A stretch of DNA of 62,000 nucleotides from Gnetum montanum (taxonomy: Eukaryota; Streptophyta; Gnetopsida; Gnetales; Gnetaceae). Each line of letters starts with the position of its first letter. Position 1 is the stretch's first letter. Under the pieces are notes generated by a model. The model was not told where the DNA came from. It saw only the letters and a list, made by a program, of their open reading frames with translations, and searched no databases. The position numbers and the translations under genes are program-made. The DNA lies in assembly GCA_015680685.1 (NCBI GenBank), contig MNCI01002041.1, forward strand, positions 211,505 to 273,504, written 5' to 3'. Positions 49,414 to 60,818 of this stretch are shown piece after piece.

Positions 49414-49521
49414 CTACATCCAACAATTTGCACAAGTTAAGATTAGCATCTCCAACACTCAGCATAGCAACTTAGCATAGTATGATATAATAAAAAAATG
49501 CATCAAAGGGCTCATACTCAC
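49414..49521 (-). other. Predicted intron, 108 nt, frame-preserving
   Basis: Minus strand: ATTACAG before donor GTGAGTATG; branch-like TGCTAAT; acceptor TTGTTGGATGTAG. Splicing joins CSGIT to GKRATRVVVELEVDD in one frame. Confidence 0.6.
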
Positions 49522-50579
49522 CTGTAATGCCTGAACACAAGTCATGGATTCTTAAGTAGATTTTCCTGTCACTCTCTTTCTCTACCTCCCAAATGGGCTC
49601 CTCCATAGGATGTGGCTTTTTGATTTTTTCCTTGGACAATCCTACCACCTCAATAATGACGTGTGCCCCTTTGGCCACATTCTTAATGTTAGCCAGTGGG
49701 GCTACACCTACACTATCACATGAGTAGTGAGACTACCCCAAGTTACCTCTAGTCATTACAAAAAATGACTCACCAATCACCTATAGGAGTTCTTGTGACT
49801 ATGTGGTAGTAAATAGGTGCATCATCCACAACCTAGAGAGTTTTCTATGATCCTACACCATCCATCGTCCATCCTCCCGAATCACCAAGAACTACGTAAA
49901 CCTTTGCAGGCATCCTACGAAGAACGTGAAGTGCACATGTGACCTCACATGGAGGTTGTGGTGTAGCTTGATGATCTTGACGTGTAGGTCATTAGCAAGG
50001 TAGGAATCCCAATCATACCTCATGCCTTCCTCTAACATGTCCCTCATCACCCAAGCCTGCTCCACCTCAAGAACCTTTTCCTAGGAGAGCAACTTTGGGA
50101 ATGCACGAGCACGAAAGAGGGGGTAGACATTGTGGATCATAGGCACTTGCACATCCTTGATGAATATCCTTTGTGGGATTTAGGAGCCCTTGGCTACTCC
50201 TAAACATCTTCCCTGTGGTCCACCTCCTTATTTGTCTTCTTAGCAACTGATAGGCCCTCATAGGGGAAGCTGAAGAGATTTGCAAAGAAATCATCTATAA
50301 GGTCCAACACAGCCCACACACCACAAACTCTTGTAACAAAATGATTAGCACTCTCACCAAAGGAGTCAATGATTGCAACCATTTCAACCACCAGGATGCT
50401 TAGGCTAAGGGCCAAGAAAAGGTTCATTAGCCCTGCACGCTGAAGCCTACTAGTCAACTTCGTTGAGACCTAATGACATAACCAATGCTACACACCCTCA
50501 ACATCACCAAACTTCATGATGAGGGTAGCCTTAGTGTGACCTGTAGCAACCACTGTAACCTCTCTCAAAGTGATCGTAG

Positions 50580-50656
50580 CTACAATAGGAAAAAGCAAAG
50601 TTAGCATCATGAAAAAAACAAAGTAGCAAATGCATAAGAGCAAAACAACAAACTAC
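50580..50656 (-). other. Predicted intron, 77 nt
   Basis: Minus strand: donor GTAGTTTG, branch-like TGCTAAC about 25 bases before the pyrimidine-rich acceptor TTTTTCCTATTGTAG. Typical plant intron size. The frame across this splice is off by one, which fits decay. Confidence 0.6.
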
Positions 50657-50932
50657 TTATGTGGCACGAATGGTGTGTGTGATGGTGGTGGTGGGGTCAA
50701 GACCTCCTCCACGCTGGGTACATGGGTCACCCACTCTGTGTCTAAATAGCCATGGATCCGACACCTCTCATAAGCCTTAGGGTACTAATGAGGGTATTCT
50801 ACTAAGTCAAACCCAATTTGTTTAATCACTACCGCACAAACATTCTCAAAGGATGAGAATTCTTACAGCATAGTGTGAGTCAGGTTCAAAGCTCCCTCCT
50901 CATCATGAAGGTCGAGCTCATCAATGATAAAT

Positions 50933-51012
50933 CTAGCAATGGGTGTAAGTGGTTAGCATCCTCACATGAGTTATAACCAAATGGATATTGCCAAAATCAT
51001 AGAAGGACTCAC
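50933..51012 (-). other. Predicted intron, 80 nt, preceded by a small exon
   Basis: Minus strand: donor GTGAGTCC, branch-like TGCTAAC, acceptor CACCCATTGCTAG. Upstream of it a 32-nt exon (51013-51044, NPPGTMYYAK) is bounded by acceptor TTATTCTATTCTAG. Confidence 0.55.
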
Positions 51013-51437
51013 CCTTTAGCATAATACATTGTCCCAGGTGGGTTCTAGAATAGAATAAGCATGCATCAAACAACAAATAGGGTGTTTCCCTTGTTATAAC
51101 ACTGAAACTTTGGCATATGCTAGATCCTAGACAAGGGCCTAATGCCCCTAGGGCCTTGGCTTGAACTCCCTACTCCATCACTAGTAGTGGGCTCATCAGA
51201 CATGAATCTTAGAATTCCCAATTTGCCCCAGGAAGCAATGTCTCTGTGATAACACCAATCACTTCCATTGTCAAGTGTGACCACATTATCACATTGAAGT
51301 GTCAAAATAGGAATTCCAAGAACTCACGTGCTCCTGATCTAAACCACACTGCCTAGTGATCCACGTGCATGTATGGGGCAAGTGTGTTTGGCACGGGTTC
51401 ACTCATACAATAGAGAATGCCCACTAGCTCTGCCATG

Positions 51438-53283
51438 ATGATGATAGGGTTTCAACAATACCTTGCAATCACAATAGGAAAAAAAAGTATTAGTATACAT
51501 TAGATGCACACAGAAAACAAAAATGCATTAAAGTTACATTTAGCACATTAGCAAAAGTTGACATAAAATAGCATGACTTAGCAACCCTTAGTCTCCCCAA
51601 TAACCCTATATGCATGGGAGTTCAGTACATCCATCTAATGCACCTGGTGCTCAATGAGGCACAACACTAACATTCTCGTTTCACATTTGCATGTTTTGAA
51701 TTCATCTAATTCACATGTTTAGTAATTGACATGTTCAATTTGCAAGTTTAGACATTTTGACTTGGTACATTTTGCAATTTTTCCTACATGTAGCATTTTT
51801 GCACTTAGTATTTTTTGTGTTTGCCATTGTATTTTCACACCTGGAAACTCTGGGCAATGTAGCCCATGGATATCTAAAAAAATTCTAACTCTCGGTTACA
51901 CTTTTTGGGAGTATAACCCATGTGGGCTTTGCTTGAAAAAATTCTAACTCTTAGTTACATTCTCTGGGAGTGTAACCCATGTAGGCTTCACTTGAAAATT
52001 TTCTAACTCTACCGATTATGCTCTTCAACCCTCAGAAACATCAAAAAATTCTTTAACTATTGGTTACACTCTAGAGAGTGTAACCTCCAAATAAATAACT
52101 TCAAGAAATTTTTCTAACTCCTCATTGGAGCATAACATTAAGAATGTGAAGAGAGAAGTTATACATAGCATGTGTTTGGCGTAACACAGTTGCCACTCTT
52201 ATGGTCATCCTACCCACTCGGTCACGCTCTGGCACCCTATCCAACCCTACCATGCCTTGTGTGTCCCTTGCCTTGTAGCTTAACCATGCATCCCTACCCT
52301 CCTACGATACCTTATCCTCATCTCACCTCTACTCCATGCATCCTCGTGTTATGCTCACCTACACCAAACCCTCTACCCTAAATCTATTATTGTCCCCTTG
52401 TTCCTCCCTCACCCCAGGTTGCAACCATCCTAGCCATGGCCAGAAAACTGCATTACTCTATCCCACCCTACACCATGCACCACGGCTACCAAGGCAATCA
52501 CAGCAATGGTGGCAGTCCCTACCCAAGCCAGGTCACCCCAAAACCCCAACACCTTGTGAACGAAAGAAATGGCCAAACAAAGAAAGGAAAGAAAACACAA
52601 GGGTGGAGCATAGCATCATACCTAGCTGACAAAGACTCCCTCCACTCCTCAATGCATGCCCTGGGGAGACTTTTCAATGTGTGCTCCCCCTCTTCCACAT
52701 TGGCAAGGCCAAGGTGTTGGCTGTCACTTCAGTGTGTCATGGTCGATGGCTACACTGTTCTACGTTTTTTCTGTTATGCTCTAACTTTCCTAACTCTGAT
52801 CACGCTACGCTCAATGATTTCTCATTTTTTACATTTGAAAATGACAATTTAACCATGCTGAAATGCACATGTATATCCTTCCAAGATAATTAATGTACTA
52901 CCTACCTCAAGTAGCATCCCATGTCCCACGCATAACATAGGACGAGTGTAGCAGCAAGAGTTAGAAAAGTTTTCTAACTTTTCCACTGCTCCCAGATTTC
53001 TAATTGCCTAGTAAAGCCCAACTTAATCCCATGTTTCAAGTCTTCTATGCCTTACCTAAGTCAATGCGTCCTGTGCAATCCATGGTCCACTATGATCTTA
53101 AATTGGGAATCCATGGCCTACTGAGGCTAGAAACCAACTTGCATACTTGCCTCCTTGATCCCACATTTGTAAGATTAGGAAAATTTTCATTACATTGCTT
53201 TCTTTATTTTATGCAATTTGACTTCATTTGAGACAGGTGTGGCTTGATGTTCTTTCTAGTTGTTTTGAAGGATATGTCGTAGG
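51438..53283 (+). other. B2 spacer with LTR-like inverted repeats
   Basis: No gene supported. 51840-52150 has four imperfect units with TTCTAACTCT, then GGTTACACT...GGGAGTGTAACC stems, built like the family B U3 units but with a different stem. A further TTTTCTAACTTTTCCACTGC is at 52970. 52190-52640 is C-rich. 53010-53130 has minisatellite-like words (CACTATGATCTTAAATTGG) and 53165-53270 is the pol leader shared with B1. The region is upstream of the antisense gene, so it could hold its promoter. Confidence 0.55.
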
Positions 53284-55450
53284 GCTACAACATGAGCACA
53301 TACAAGTTTCTTCATTCACCTTTGATCATCACTGGACCTCATGCTGACCTCATCCAATGCATCAATGCCCAATTCCTAGACCTTGAGCCCATGGTCCATG
53401 ATGACTATGTAACATCCATAGAAGCACTGCTAGATTAGCTTGACCATCTAGTTAGGGCTCTCAATCTAGAGGCAAGTGATATAATAGAAGATTCCTTCTT
53501 TGAAGTACCTATAAAAGCAATTAATGACAAGGTGAAAACATTGAATCTTAGCTCCCTATTAGAGCCTTAGCACACTCACAGCATGACCAAAGTCCTCAGC
53601 AATAATATTAAGACGTTTGCATGGTCCTACGAAGACATGTCAGGCCTAGACCCTCATATAGTGTAGCATAATATAATCCTCGATCCTCATGTAAAATCAA
53701 TTAAGCAAAAAGCTTGTAAGGTTAAACCTAAGGTGGCATTGGTAATTCATGATAAAATCACCAAGCTCTACAAGGCTAGTTTCATTCGAGCAGTCAACTA
53801 TGTAGACTGGGCATCCAACATCGTGGTTGTACCCAAGAAAAACTGAAGTATACGCATTTGCATATATTTTTGGGACTTGAACAAGGTGACTATCAAATAC
53901 AACTTCTCATTGCCTAGTATTAACCAACTCATCGACACTATGGCCTTGTTGTCCTTCATGGATGGGTTCTCAAGGTACAACTAGATTTGGATCAACCCGG
54001 AGCACCAACTCAACACAACCTTTATGACCCCTTAGGGTATGTTTTACTATACAATGATGCCTTTTAGACTAAAGAACGCAGAAGCAACCTACCAACAATT
54101 AATGATGTCCATATTTAGTGATTACCTATTGGACTTTCTCAATGACTAAATTAACAACATAGCAGTTAACTCCAAAATGGGACATGATCATGCAAATGAC
54201 TTAGACCATGTACTCAAACGTTGCCTTAGATATGATCTTAGGTTAAACCCCAAGAAGTGTATCTTCGGTGTCAAGACTAGTTGCATGTTGGGCTCTATAG
54301 TATCAAAGGCAGGCATACACATAGATCTCAATAAGGTTAAGGCCATCATCAACTTAGCACCACTAGCAAACCTTAAAGAGCTACGCAGGTTACAAGGCAG
54401 ACTGCAGTTCATTTGTAGGTTTATCACACATTTGATTGATGAGTTGTAGCTAATGTAACATCTTCTCAAAAATGGGATCCACTTTAAGTGGATAACTTAA
54501 TACCAAGAGGCATTTGACAATTTTAAGAAGGAGCTGGCTCAACTTCCAAAAGTCTACCCTCTGCAAGGAGATAAACCTTTTCACATCTACCTTGCAACTT
54601 CCGACACGTCCATCGCTTCTTTGTTCTGTCAAAAGCAAGAAGATGGCTCAGAGGTCCCTGTATACTACCTAAGCCATGCACTAGTGGCACATGAAAAAAA
54701 ATACAATGATGTGAAGAAAAACTGCCTTGCCTTAGTCTTTGCACTTAAGAAGTGGAGGCATTACCTTTTCCGCAGTCAAGTAAACATCATTTGCAAAAGT
54801 AATGTACTCTAGGAAATCACAACAAACATCTCCGAGAGTGGTTGAATTGCAAGGTGGAAAGTAATAACTGTGGAGTTTGACTTGCATTACATAGTGCAAT
54901 CATCGACCAAAGGGCAAGCAATAGCCACACAACTCACAGCTTCACCAATGAATGATCAAGCAACTCTAGATCCAAAATTTCTAAATGAGCATATCAACAG
55001 TATAAGCCAAGTGCCTGGCAACTTTGAAGCAATTTTACACTTCTATGATGCTTCAACCTCTTAAGGGAGTAGTGTCACCGCAATAATCATGTTTCCCTCT
55101 AGGGAGATCTGACCCTTCGCTTATCATTTTACATTTCCTTACACTAACAACATGGTGGAGTACGAAGGTCTCCTTAGGGGTCTCATAGCAACTTGTGACC
55201 TAGGAATCTGAAACCTGGCAATTTGAGACGATTCGTAGCTAGTCATCAACTAAGTTATAGAGGTTTACTCTTGTAAAGCACAACACTTACAACCTTATTA
55301 TGACTTGGCGAAGCACTCCGATGATTTGCAACTGTAAATATTGAACACATTCCCTGCAAAAAGAATGTCATTGCTGACGCATTAGCCACATTAACCATAA
55401 GCATTACACCTAACATGTTTCATGCCTTGCCTACCTCGGTAATGAATTAC
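53284..55450 (+). pseudogene. B2 RT, RNase H and archaeal-type RNase H
   Basis: RT motifs: ASNIVVVPKKN, LNKVTIKYNFSLPSINQLID, SFMDGFSRYN (53953-53982), MMPFRLKNAEATYQQLM, and the catalytic box altered to FLND (54136-54147; the first Asp is Asn). LRLNPKKCIFGV and ELRRLQGRLQFICRF follow. First RNase H: FHIYLATSDTSIASLF, PVYYLSHALVAHEKKY and LVFALKKWRHYLF. After a linker with LDPKFLNEHINS, a second RNase H follows with HFYDAS (about 55040), NNMVEYEGLLRGLIATCDLG and DDSXLVIN (X is a stop). A second, archaeal-type RNase H is the recognised hallmark of the Tat lineage. Multiple stops. Confidence 0.82.
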
Positions 55451-55534
55451 ATTAAACCTATCACGCATGTAACTGACATTGCATCTATAGCCATAATAAT
55501 CATAGCTCACGCACAAGAATGATACAATGACATT

Positions 55535-56761
55535 AAAGTGTACCTTCAACAAGGTGAGCCTCTGCAAGATCTAACCACTTCTCAAAAGGATGCAGTGCGA
55601 AAACAATCACGGAAATACATCCTCGTAGGTGATAGCACACTATCTCACAAATCCTACAATGGTATACTGTTAACCTACATTAGCGATAGCGAAGCAGAAA
55701 CGATCATTAATCAAGTCCATGAGCAATAGTGCAAAGGCCACATAGCACCTAGGGCAATGGCATTTAAAATCAAATGCTTAGGCTACTACTGGTCTTACAT
55801 GGAACATGACTGCGTCTCCAAAGTTAAGACGTGCAACATGTGTTAATGGCATGGTAATTTAATGCACGTGCCACCCACTAAGCTGCATACCACTTAGATC
55901 ATGTGGCCATTTCAACATTGGGGGTTGGATATCATAGGACCTATCACACCTAAGTCTTTCAAAGAACATAGCTTCATCATAACCGCAACCAAGTACTTTA
56001 CTGAGTGGTTTGAAGCCATTCCCCTCAGGAAGATGACATCATAACAGGTTTGCAAATTTATCCTTGACAACATAGTGATCTGATTTAGTCTACCCATGAC
56101 TATAGTCACAGACAATGGACCACAATTTAGCAATGTAGAAACCAAAGCCTTTTGTAAACACCTTGGCATCAAACATTCTTTTTCATCAGCATACTACCCA
56201 TAGGCGAATGGCCAGGTAGAGGCCACAAACAAATTCATCATCAACCTTATGAAGAAGATGCTTAGCAGCAGCAAATGATAATGGCACGAGCAGTTGGCCT
56301 ATGCATTATGGGCTTACCACACAACACGCAAAACAGCAACAAGTAAGACACCATATAGTCTTGTATATGGGTCTAAAGCAATGTTGCCTCTTAAATTGCA
56401 GGTCCCCTCACTCTATGTGAACCTCTCAAGTTTCATTGATGAGGCACAAAGTAATGAGTTGAGAATCATTACCCTTAACTTTATAAAGAAGGAGTGCATG
56501 CAAATACTTGATTGCATCGAATGGTACCAGGAAAAGCAACAATGAAAACACCGCCACAATCAGCATTAGTGCTCGATCAAGAAAGGGGACCTGGTCCTCA
56601 AGGTCATTTGTAAACCTGTGAATAAATTCTTAGCCAAGTGGGAAGGGCTTTTTTTGGTTATAAAGGCTTATGAAAATGGAGCATTCAAGCTTGCTGATCT
56701 AGATGGCAACAAGTTTGCCAATTCAGTCAACCACTCGTACTTGAAGCCCTACTATGCCTAA
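55535..56761 (+). pseudogene. B2 integrase
   Basis: Inserts the DNA copy into the genome. The HHCC zinc finger is readable: VHEQ, KGH, KVKTCNMC (about 55716-55845). The core keeps all three acidic residues: GLDIIGP (about 55925), TDNGPQFSN (about 56110) and ANGQVEATNK (about 56215). The Gln before ANGQ is TAG. ALWAYHTTRKTATSKTPYSL and VYGSKAMLP follow, and the C-terminus is GDLVLKV...WEGLFLVIKAYENGAFKLAD...NSVNHSYLKPYYA with stop at 56759-56761. Length and order fit Tat integrases; about six stops break it. Confidence 0.85.
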
Positions 56762-58704
56762 CATGTGGCTCCACATCGACACAAGGCAAGGTAAGCAAAC
56801 ATCCACTATGATATTAAACTACCAGAGAATGTCCGCTATGATGTTAAATTGGTACAAATCGTCCTTGGGCTATGACATTAGACTAGCACCCACAGCATGG
56901 TCCACTATGACTTTAAATTGGCAATCCACCATCTACTATGACATTAAACTAGCACAACAGTCTACTAGGACCTAAAACTAGCACATCACAGTCTACTGGG
57001 ACCTTAAACTAGCATAGCACATGATCTACCAGGACCTTAAACTAGGTTCGTAGTTTAGCACACACATCTCAACATCCATAGTGCCACAAAAAAGCAAGCG
57101 TGAATACTTCCCATCCTCCATCGTCTACCTAGATCTCGATGGGCTAGACGAGGTGGGGCATTGTAGCTCCAAAATGGAGCTCACATCGTCAAGAAAGCAC
57201 CTCTAGAATATTTGCAACATCACCATTCTCAGCATTTTGCTGATCCTCTAAAAAGACTCTTGGGCATTTTGTTGACCTTCCAAAGCTATCGCCACCATCG
57301 CCAGTAGTACCACCCCCAGGTTGTGCCAATAGCATTACAGGCCTTAGGTGTTTCATTAGTAGTTAGGGCTCTCACCATCAGCACCATCCACTGGAGTCCT
57401 AGCAGTACTGTGGCCCAGCCACAACACTACCATCCTCCAGCCTTCACCATTGCCTAGGCTTAAAAGTGCATCTAGCACTGTGGCTTCCTATCATCCTACT
57501 GGATTTCTAAGCTCCTGTCCTTGGTGTGGAGTCTCAAGCACCTACATCACCATTGCCTTCAGCCACCTCATTGGCCTCCCTTAGGTGCTTGCTTCCGAGG
57601 TCGCTGCTAGAGCTTCTATAGCCTTTTGGCTTTAGCATCTGCATTAGCCTTCCTGCTTGGCACTGCAAGCTCTTGCAACTAGTTCAGCACTCGTTGCACT
57701 TGTAGCAACCTTACAACTAGCAGTTTACTTTTATCCCTCATTTTATGTGGTTGTTTTCTTGTTTCTTCTATGTTATGTTTGCAGGATGGAACCCCGAAGG
57801 TGGCCGTTCGAAGGCACAACTCATTGCAGTGGCAAGGCACCACATTGCTTCGATGTGCCTGGTTAGACTCACTAGGCCAATCGAGAGTGCACATCCCTAT
57901 CCTTGCTATAACCCACTTGCACTTACCTTCTCTACCTTACCCTTCCCCGCATTCCCTACAAGCTTCATTGATGTACATGACACTCTTCTTTCAGTCAACT
58001 ACGGAAACCATGATGGGCATAACACAACTCATCCCATGGGGAGCTTCTATGGGCTGGTCAAAGCCCAGGTGGATGTAATGCAACTCATCCTGGGGAGGAA
58101 ACACCTATCCTACAAATGTGATGCAGTTGCCTCTAAGGAAAGCTCATTGAGTGGCACGTAATCCACTTGATGAAAAGCATCTTGCAGCTAGCATTTCGTA
58201 AAGAAAAAAAAAGTAAAAACTCAAGAAAAAAAAGAAAAAACAAACAACAAAGAGAGAAATAAGAACAGGACAAAACAAGTCCCCAAACAAAAAAAAATTT
58301 CAAAGCTACACTTTCGCAACCAGTCCAACCATGAATTCGCATTGACTTTCTCATAAGCACTCTGACAAGAGGTCAAAACTTTAGGGGTAAGCCATCCCTG
58401 TTCCATGAACGCTGAGTCCCTCACAAACATTCTAACAAGGGATCACAATTTGACGACCAGCCATCATGGTGCCGCATTTTGCAACCGCATACACAATTGG
58501 CATCTCTCCCACATGTTATCCTTTAGTCCATCTCCTTAACCTACTCTCTATCATACTTTATTTCCTTGGCACTTTTAAGCATGATGAAGCATCATCTAGT
58601 CAAATATCGATAAGCAATGTTGGTGTCATGCCTACTATGATGTTTCATATTCTTTGTCAATGTCTCTCAGGCCACTCCTCCATACGTCAACAAAAAGAGG
58701 CCAA
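56762..58704 (+). other. B2 3' spacer with minisatellite and polypurine tract
   Basis: 56790-57060 has about eight units with CTATGAYNTTAAACTAGCA, like B1 38230-38690. The middle is shared with B1 (AGAGTGCACATCCCTATCC at 57884). Frames across 57657-58161 are open by composition and not conserved in B1. AAAAAGAGGCCAA (58692-58704) before the LTR is the likely plus-strand primer; B1 has AAAATGAGGCCAA. Confidence 0.7.
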
Positions 58705-60397
58705 TGAAACACCACCAAATTTGGGCTTCAACATTACAACTACAAATTTTTCTAAGTTTTAAAACTTGACAAATTTTTCTAAGTGTTGGTGCTACGCTCC
58801 CGAGCATAGCCAGCGTAGCATGTATCACAAGCCATGTTTTGCAAAATTCTCTAAGTGTCAATAGTATTTGCACAAAAAATTTTCTAAGTGTTGTGCTATG
58901 CTCTCATTCTACTTGCTATACTCTAGAGTGTAGCCAATGTAGCACATACTTCCATGGCCAATTTTCTCAAGTTCCAAGCTAGAAACTATCAGGATGGTTT
59001 GGCACAAAAGAAAAAGTTCAGCAAATTCTCTAACTCCTAGGGTTACTACTGCTACTACTCTCCAGAGCGTAGCCAGTGTAGCACACCTTTCAATGGCTAG
59101 TTTGCCTAAGTGTCAAGCTAGAAACTATCAAGCTAGCTTAGAGTGGAGGAATAGTTTGGCAAATTTTCTAACTTAAGGCTACCCCTTTTGCCATGCTCCA
59201 AAGCCTAGCCAATGTAGCATGGAAGAAGACCAATTTTGGACCAAATTTTTTCTAAGTATCCCTGCTACACTCTGCTACACTCTAGAGCATAGCAAGCGTA
59301 ACTAGTGCTGGACATCAAATTTTGCAAAATTTATCTAAGTGTTGGGTTACACTCTAGAGCCCAACATCAGCCTTCCCCTCAACTCTAGCATTCCTCTGAC
59401 AAGCAAGANATTCAGAAGAGGGGAAGACGTAGTCCAGAAGTGTAGCCTCCAAGTTGCACTGTTTGCAGGTAGTTTTGGCATATGCAGTCTTGGAAACATA
59501 GTCATAGTTCAGTAGTCTCTAGGGTCCACTATAGTGTACTAGAGCATAGCACTTTCTACTCCCCTGGGAGCATAGCTGGGTCTAGCGTAACCCCACCTAC
59601 CCTCATACCACATGGTGCAGGATCTACATTCCATGCTAACCCTAGCCCTATAAATACCGCTACATCTCACATTTTAGTGATTGGCACTTTGGCATTTCAA
59701 TGGGAAAATTTTGCATTTGACTAGCATCTTCATCCTATAGTGGGCAAAGTTGGTGATCTTCCAACGTGATTGGCACTCCAGCTCTCCTTGCACTTGAGCA
59801 TGTTTGGCATCTTGGCATACCCCAGGACACCCGTAGTCACCGGTGCACGTCGTCCAGCACACAGTTCACCACTTTGGCTCGTGAAACACTGTGGTAGCCA
59901 ACTTGACAAGCTCAAACTCTATGACAATTGTCAATTTCACAGCCCAGACACCCCAAAGACTATGAGTACGCTACTACGTTGCTATTGCATCTATCTATAC
60001 ACTGCATATCACTCTCACCTCTTTTTCGCAATTGCTACACTCCCTTGTTTGGGGTGGTGCACTTTTGTTCTTAAGTTCTGTTATGTTTTTAAAGCACTTT
60101 CTCTTTGACATTTAGCATAGCACTCGCATTTTCTTATTGTTGTGCATGTTTATACCATCATTCTCGGCCCAAGACATCCTACTAGGCACCGACTTAGTCG
60201 GTCCTAGTGCCTATTGGTATCACATGTAACCCCTTTAGCACTTGCTTGATGTAACATTTTGTAAGTCCCTATTCAATCAACAAGACCATGCAAGGCACCC
60301 CATCTCCATTTTCAGCAAGGCCCTCACACGAGTTTGGGGTTAGGCTGTATGCTTGCTAACCTCTCAATGTTCCAGCCACCGATGTTTTCGAACATCA
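58705..60397 (+). repeat. B2 3' LTR
   Basis: Begins TGAAACACCACCAAATTTGG and follows the 5' LTR to GATGTTTTCGAACATCA. About 1.69 kb, with a single N at 59409 next to a short loss relative to the 5' LTR. TATAAATA at 59649-59656. Confidence 0.82.
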
Positions 60398-60818
60398 TAG
60401 CACCTATTGTACACCGCATACCTTCCCACCCCTTCTAAAATTTAACTACACTCAACCCCATTTGGGGTAGTGTTCTATTTCTCTCTCTACTTCTTTGCAT
60501 TTTTAGCATATTATTTGCATTTTCTGCTATTTCATTCAATATTTGTACCTAAAACTACACTTAGGTGGTAGCCCCGCATGTTGGCACCCTCGTTTTTGCC
60601 AAAAACCTCACTACTCTTGACCCCATTGACACTATTGACACCACGTGAACACTTAGCATCCTTTTGCATCAACATCACCGCTAACCATGTTGCACCCTAG
60701 TTACATCCAGTAAGTCCTTGTTCGATAGACAAGACTGTTCAGGGCACCCCATCTCCACCTCTAGTAGGCCCTTGCACGGACTCAAAATTAGGAACTGTCA
60801 ATGTTTTTAGTTACTACA
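60398..60818 (+). repeat. B1 3' LTR, second part
   Basis: Resumes at CACCTATTGTACACCGCATACC, matching 32727 onward of the B1 5' LTR where the first part stopped, and runs to a decayed end near TTTTTAGTTACTACA. This shows that B2 landed inside this LTR. Confidence 0.8.

Larger units (their letters stand above)
47880..51437 (-). pseudogene. Antisense, intron-bearing gene inside B2; function unknown
   Basis: Opposite strand to B2. It starts ATGGCAGAGCTAGTGGGC at 51437 and ends with EEEEEEPPPPPNTVG and a stop near 47890. Readable segments in order are NVVTLDNGSDWCYHRDIASW; IIDELDLHDEEGALNLTH; LVEYPHXYPKAYERC; TLREVTVVATGHTKATLI; MIHNVYPLFRARAFPKL; SYLANDLHVKIIKLHHNLHV; KGAHVIIEVVGLSKEKI; GGEFDNLFDGVKMGDHPT; FRMEPWVEALDKFAFMEG; then a charged, helix-like part with HVYDEASKCVLSCRKAL. 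Introns at 50933-51012, 50580-50656, 49414-49521, 49101-49192 and 47972-48063 have GT-AG ends; the third and fourth splice in frame. Stops and at least two frameshifts show decay. I do not recognise the family. Tat-lineage elements such as Grande are known to carry an antisense ORF, but usually after pol. Confidence 0.65.
41337..60397 (+). mobile_element. B2: Tat-like LTR retrotransposon with an antisense gene
   Basis: 19.1 kb. 5' LTR, primer-binding site, gag-pro, minisatellite, antisense gene region (47880-51437), spacer with LTR-like inverted repeats, RT, RNase H, second RNase H, integrase, 3' spacer, polypurine tract, 3' LTR. The outer flanks are the two halves of the B1 3' LTR. No clean target duplication could be assigned (ATGCT left, TAGCA right). 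Confidence 0.8.
31345..60818 (+). mobile_element. B1: Tat-like LTR retrotransposon, split by B2
   Basis: 5' LTR (31345-33172), primer-binding site, gag-pro, minisatellite spacer, then a junction that skips all of pol, 3' spacer, and a 3' LTR in two pieces (40078-41336 and about 60398-60818). About 10.4 kb without B2. The outer flanks are both A4 spacer, so B1 inserted into A4. No convincing target duplication: TTAAT on the left, CTGAT on the right. Confidence 0.75.

Noticed and set aside
52172-52852. Overlapping Pro/Ser-rich frames as a host gene
   Set aside because: C-rich sequence gives long frames in two phases; no domain, and it lies inside the B2 spacer.
57657-58161. Overlapping open frames after integrase as an env-like gene
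   Set aside because: The homologous B1 spacer has no matching frame, and two phases are open at once.
41332-60402. Target duplication for B2
   Set aside because: ATGCT and TAGCA do not match at 5 bases; the nest is supported by LTR continuity instead.
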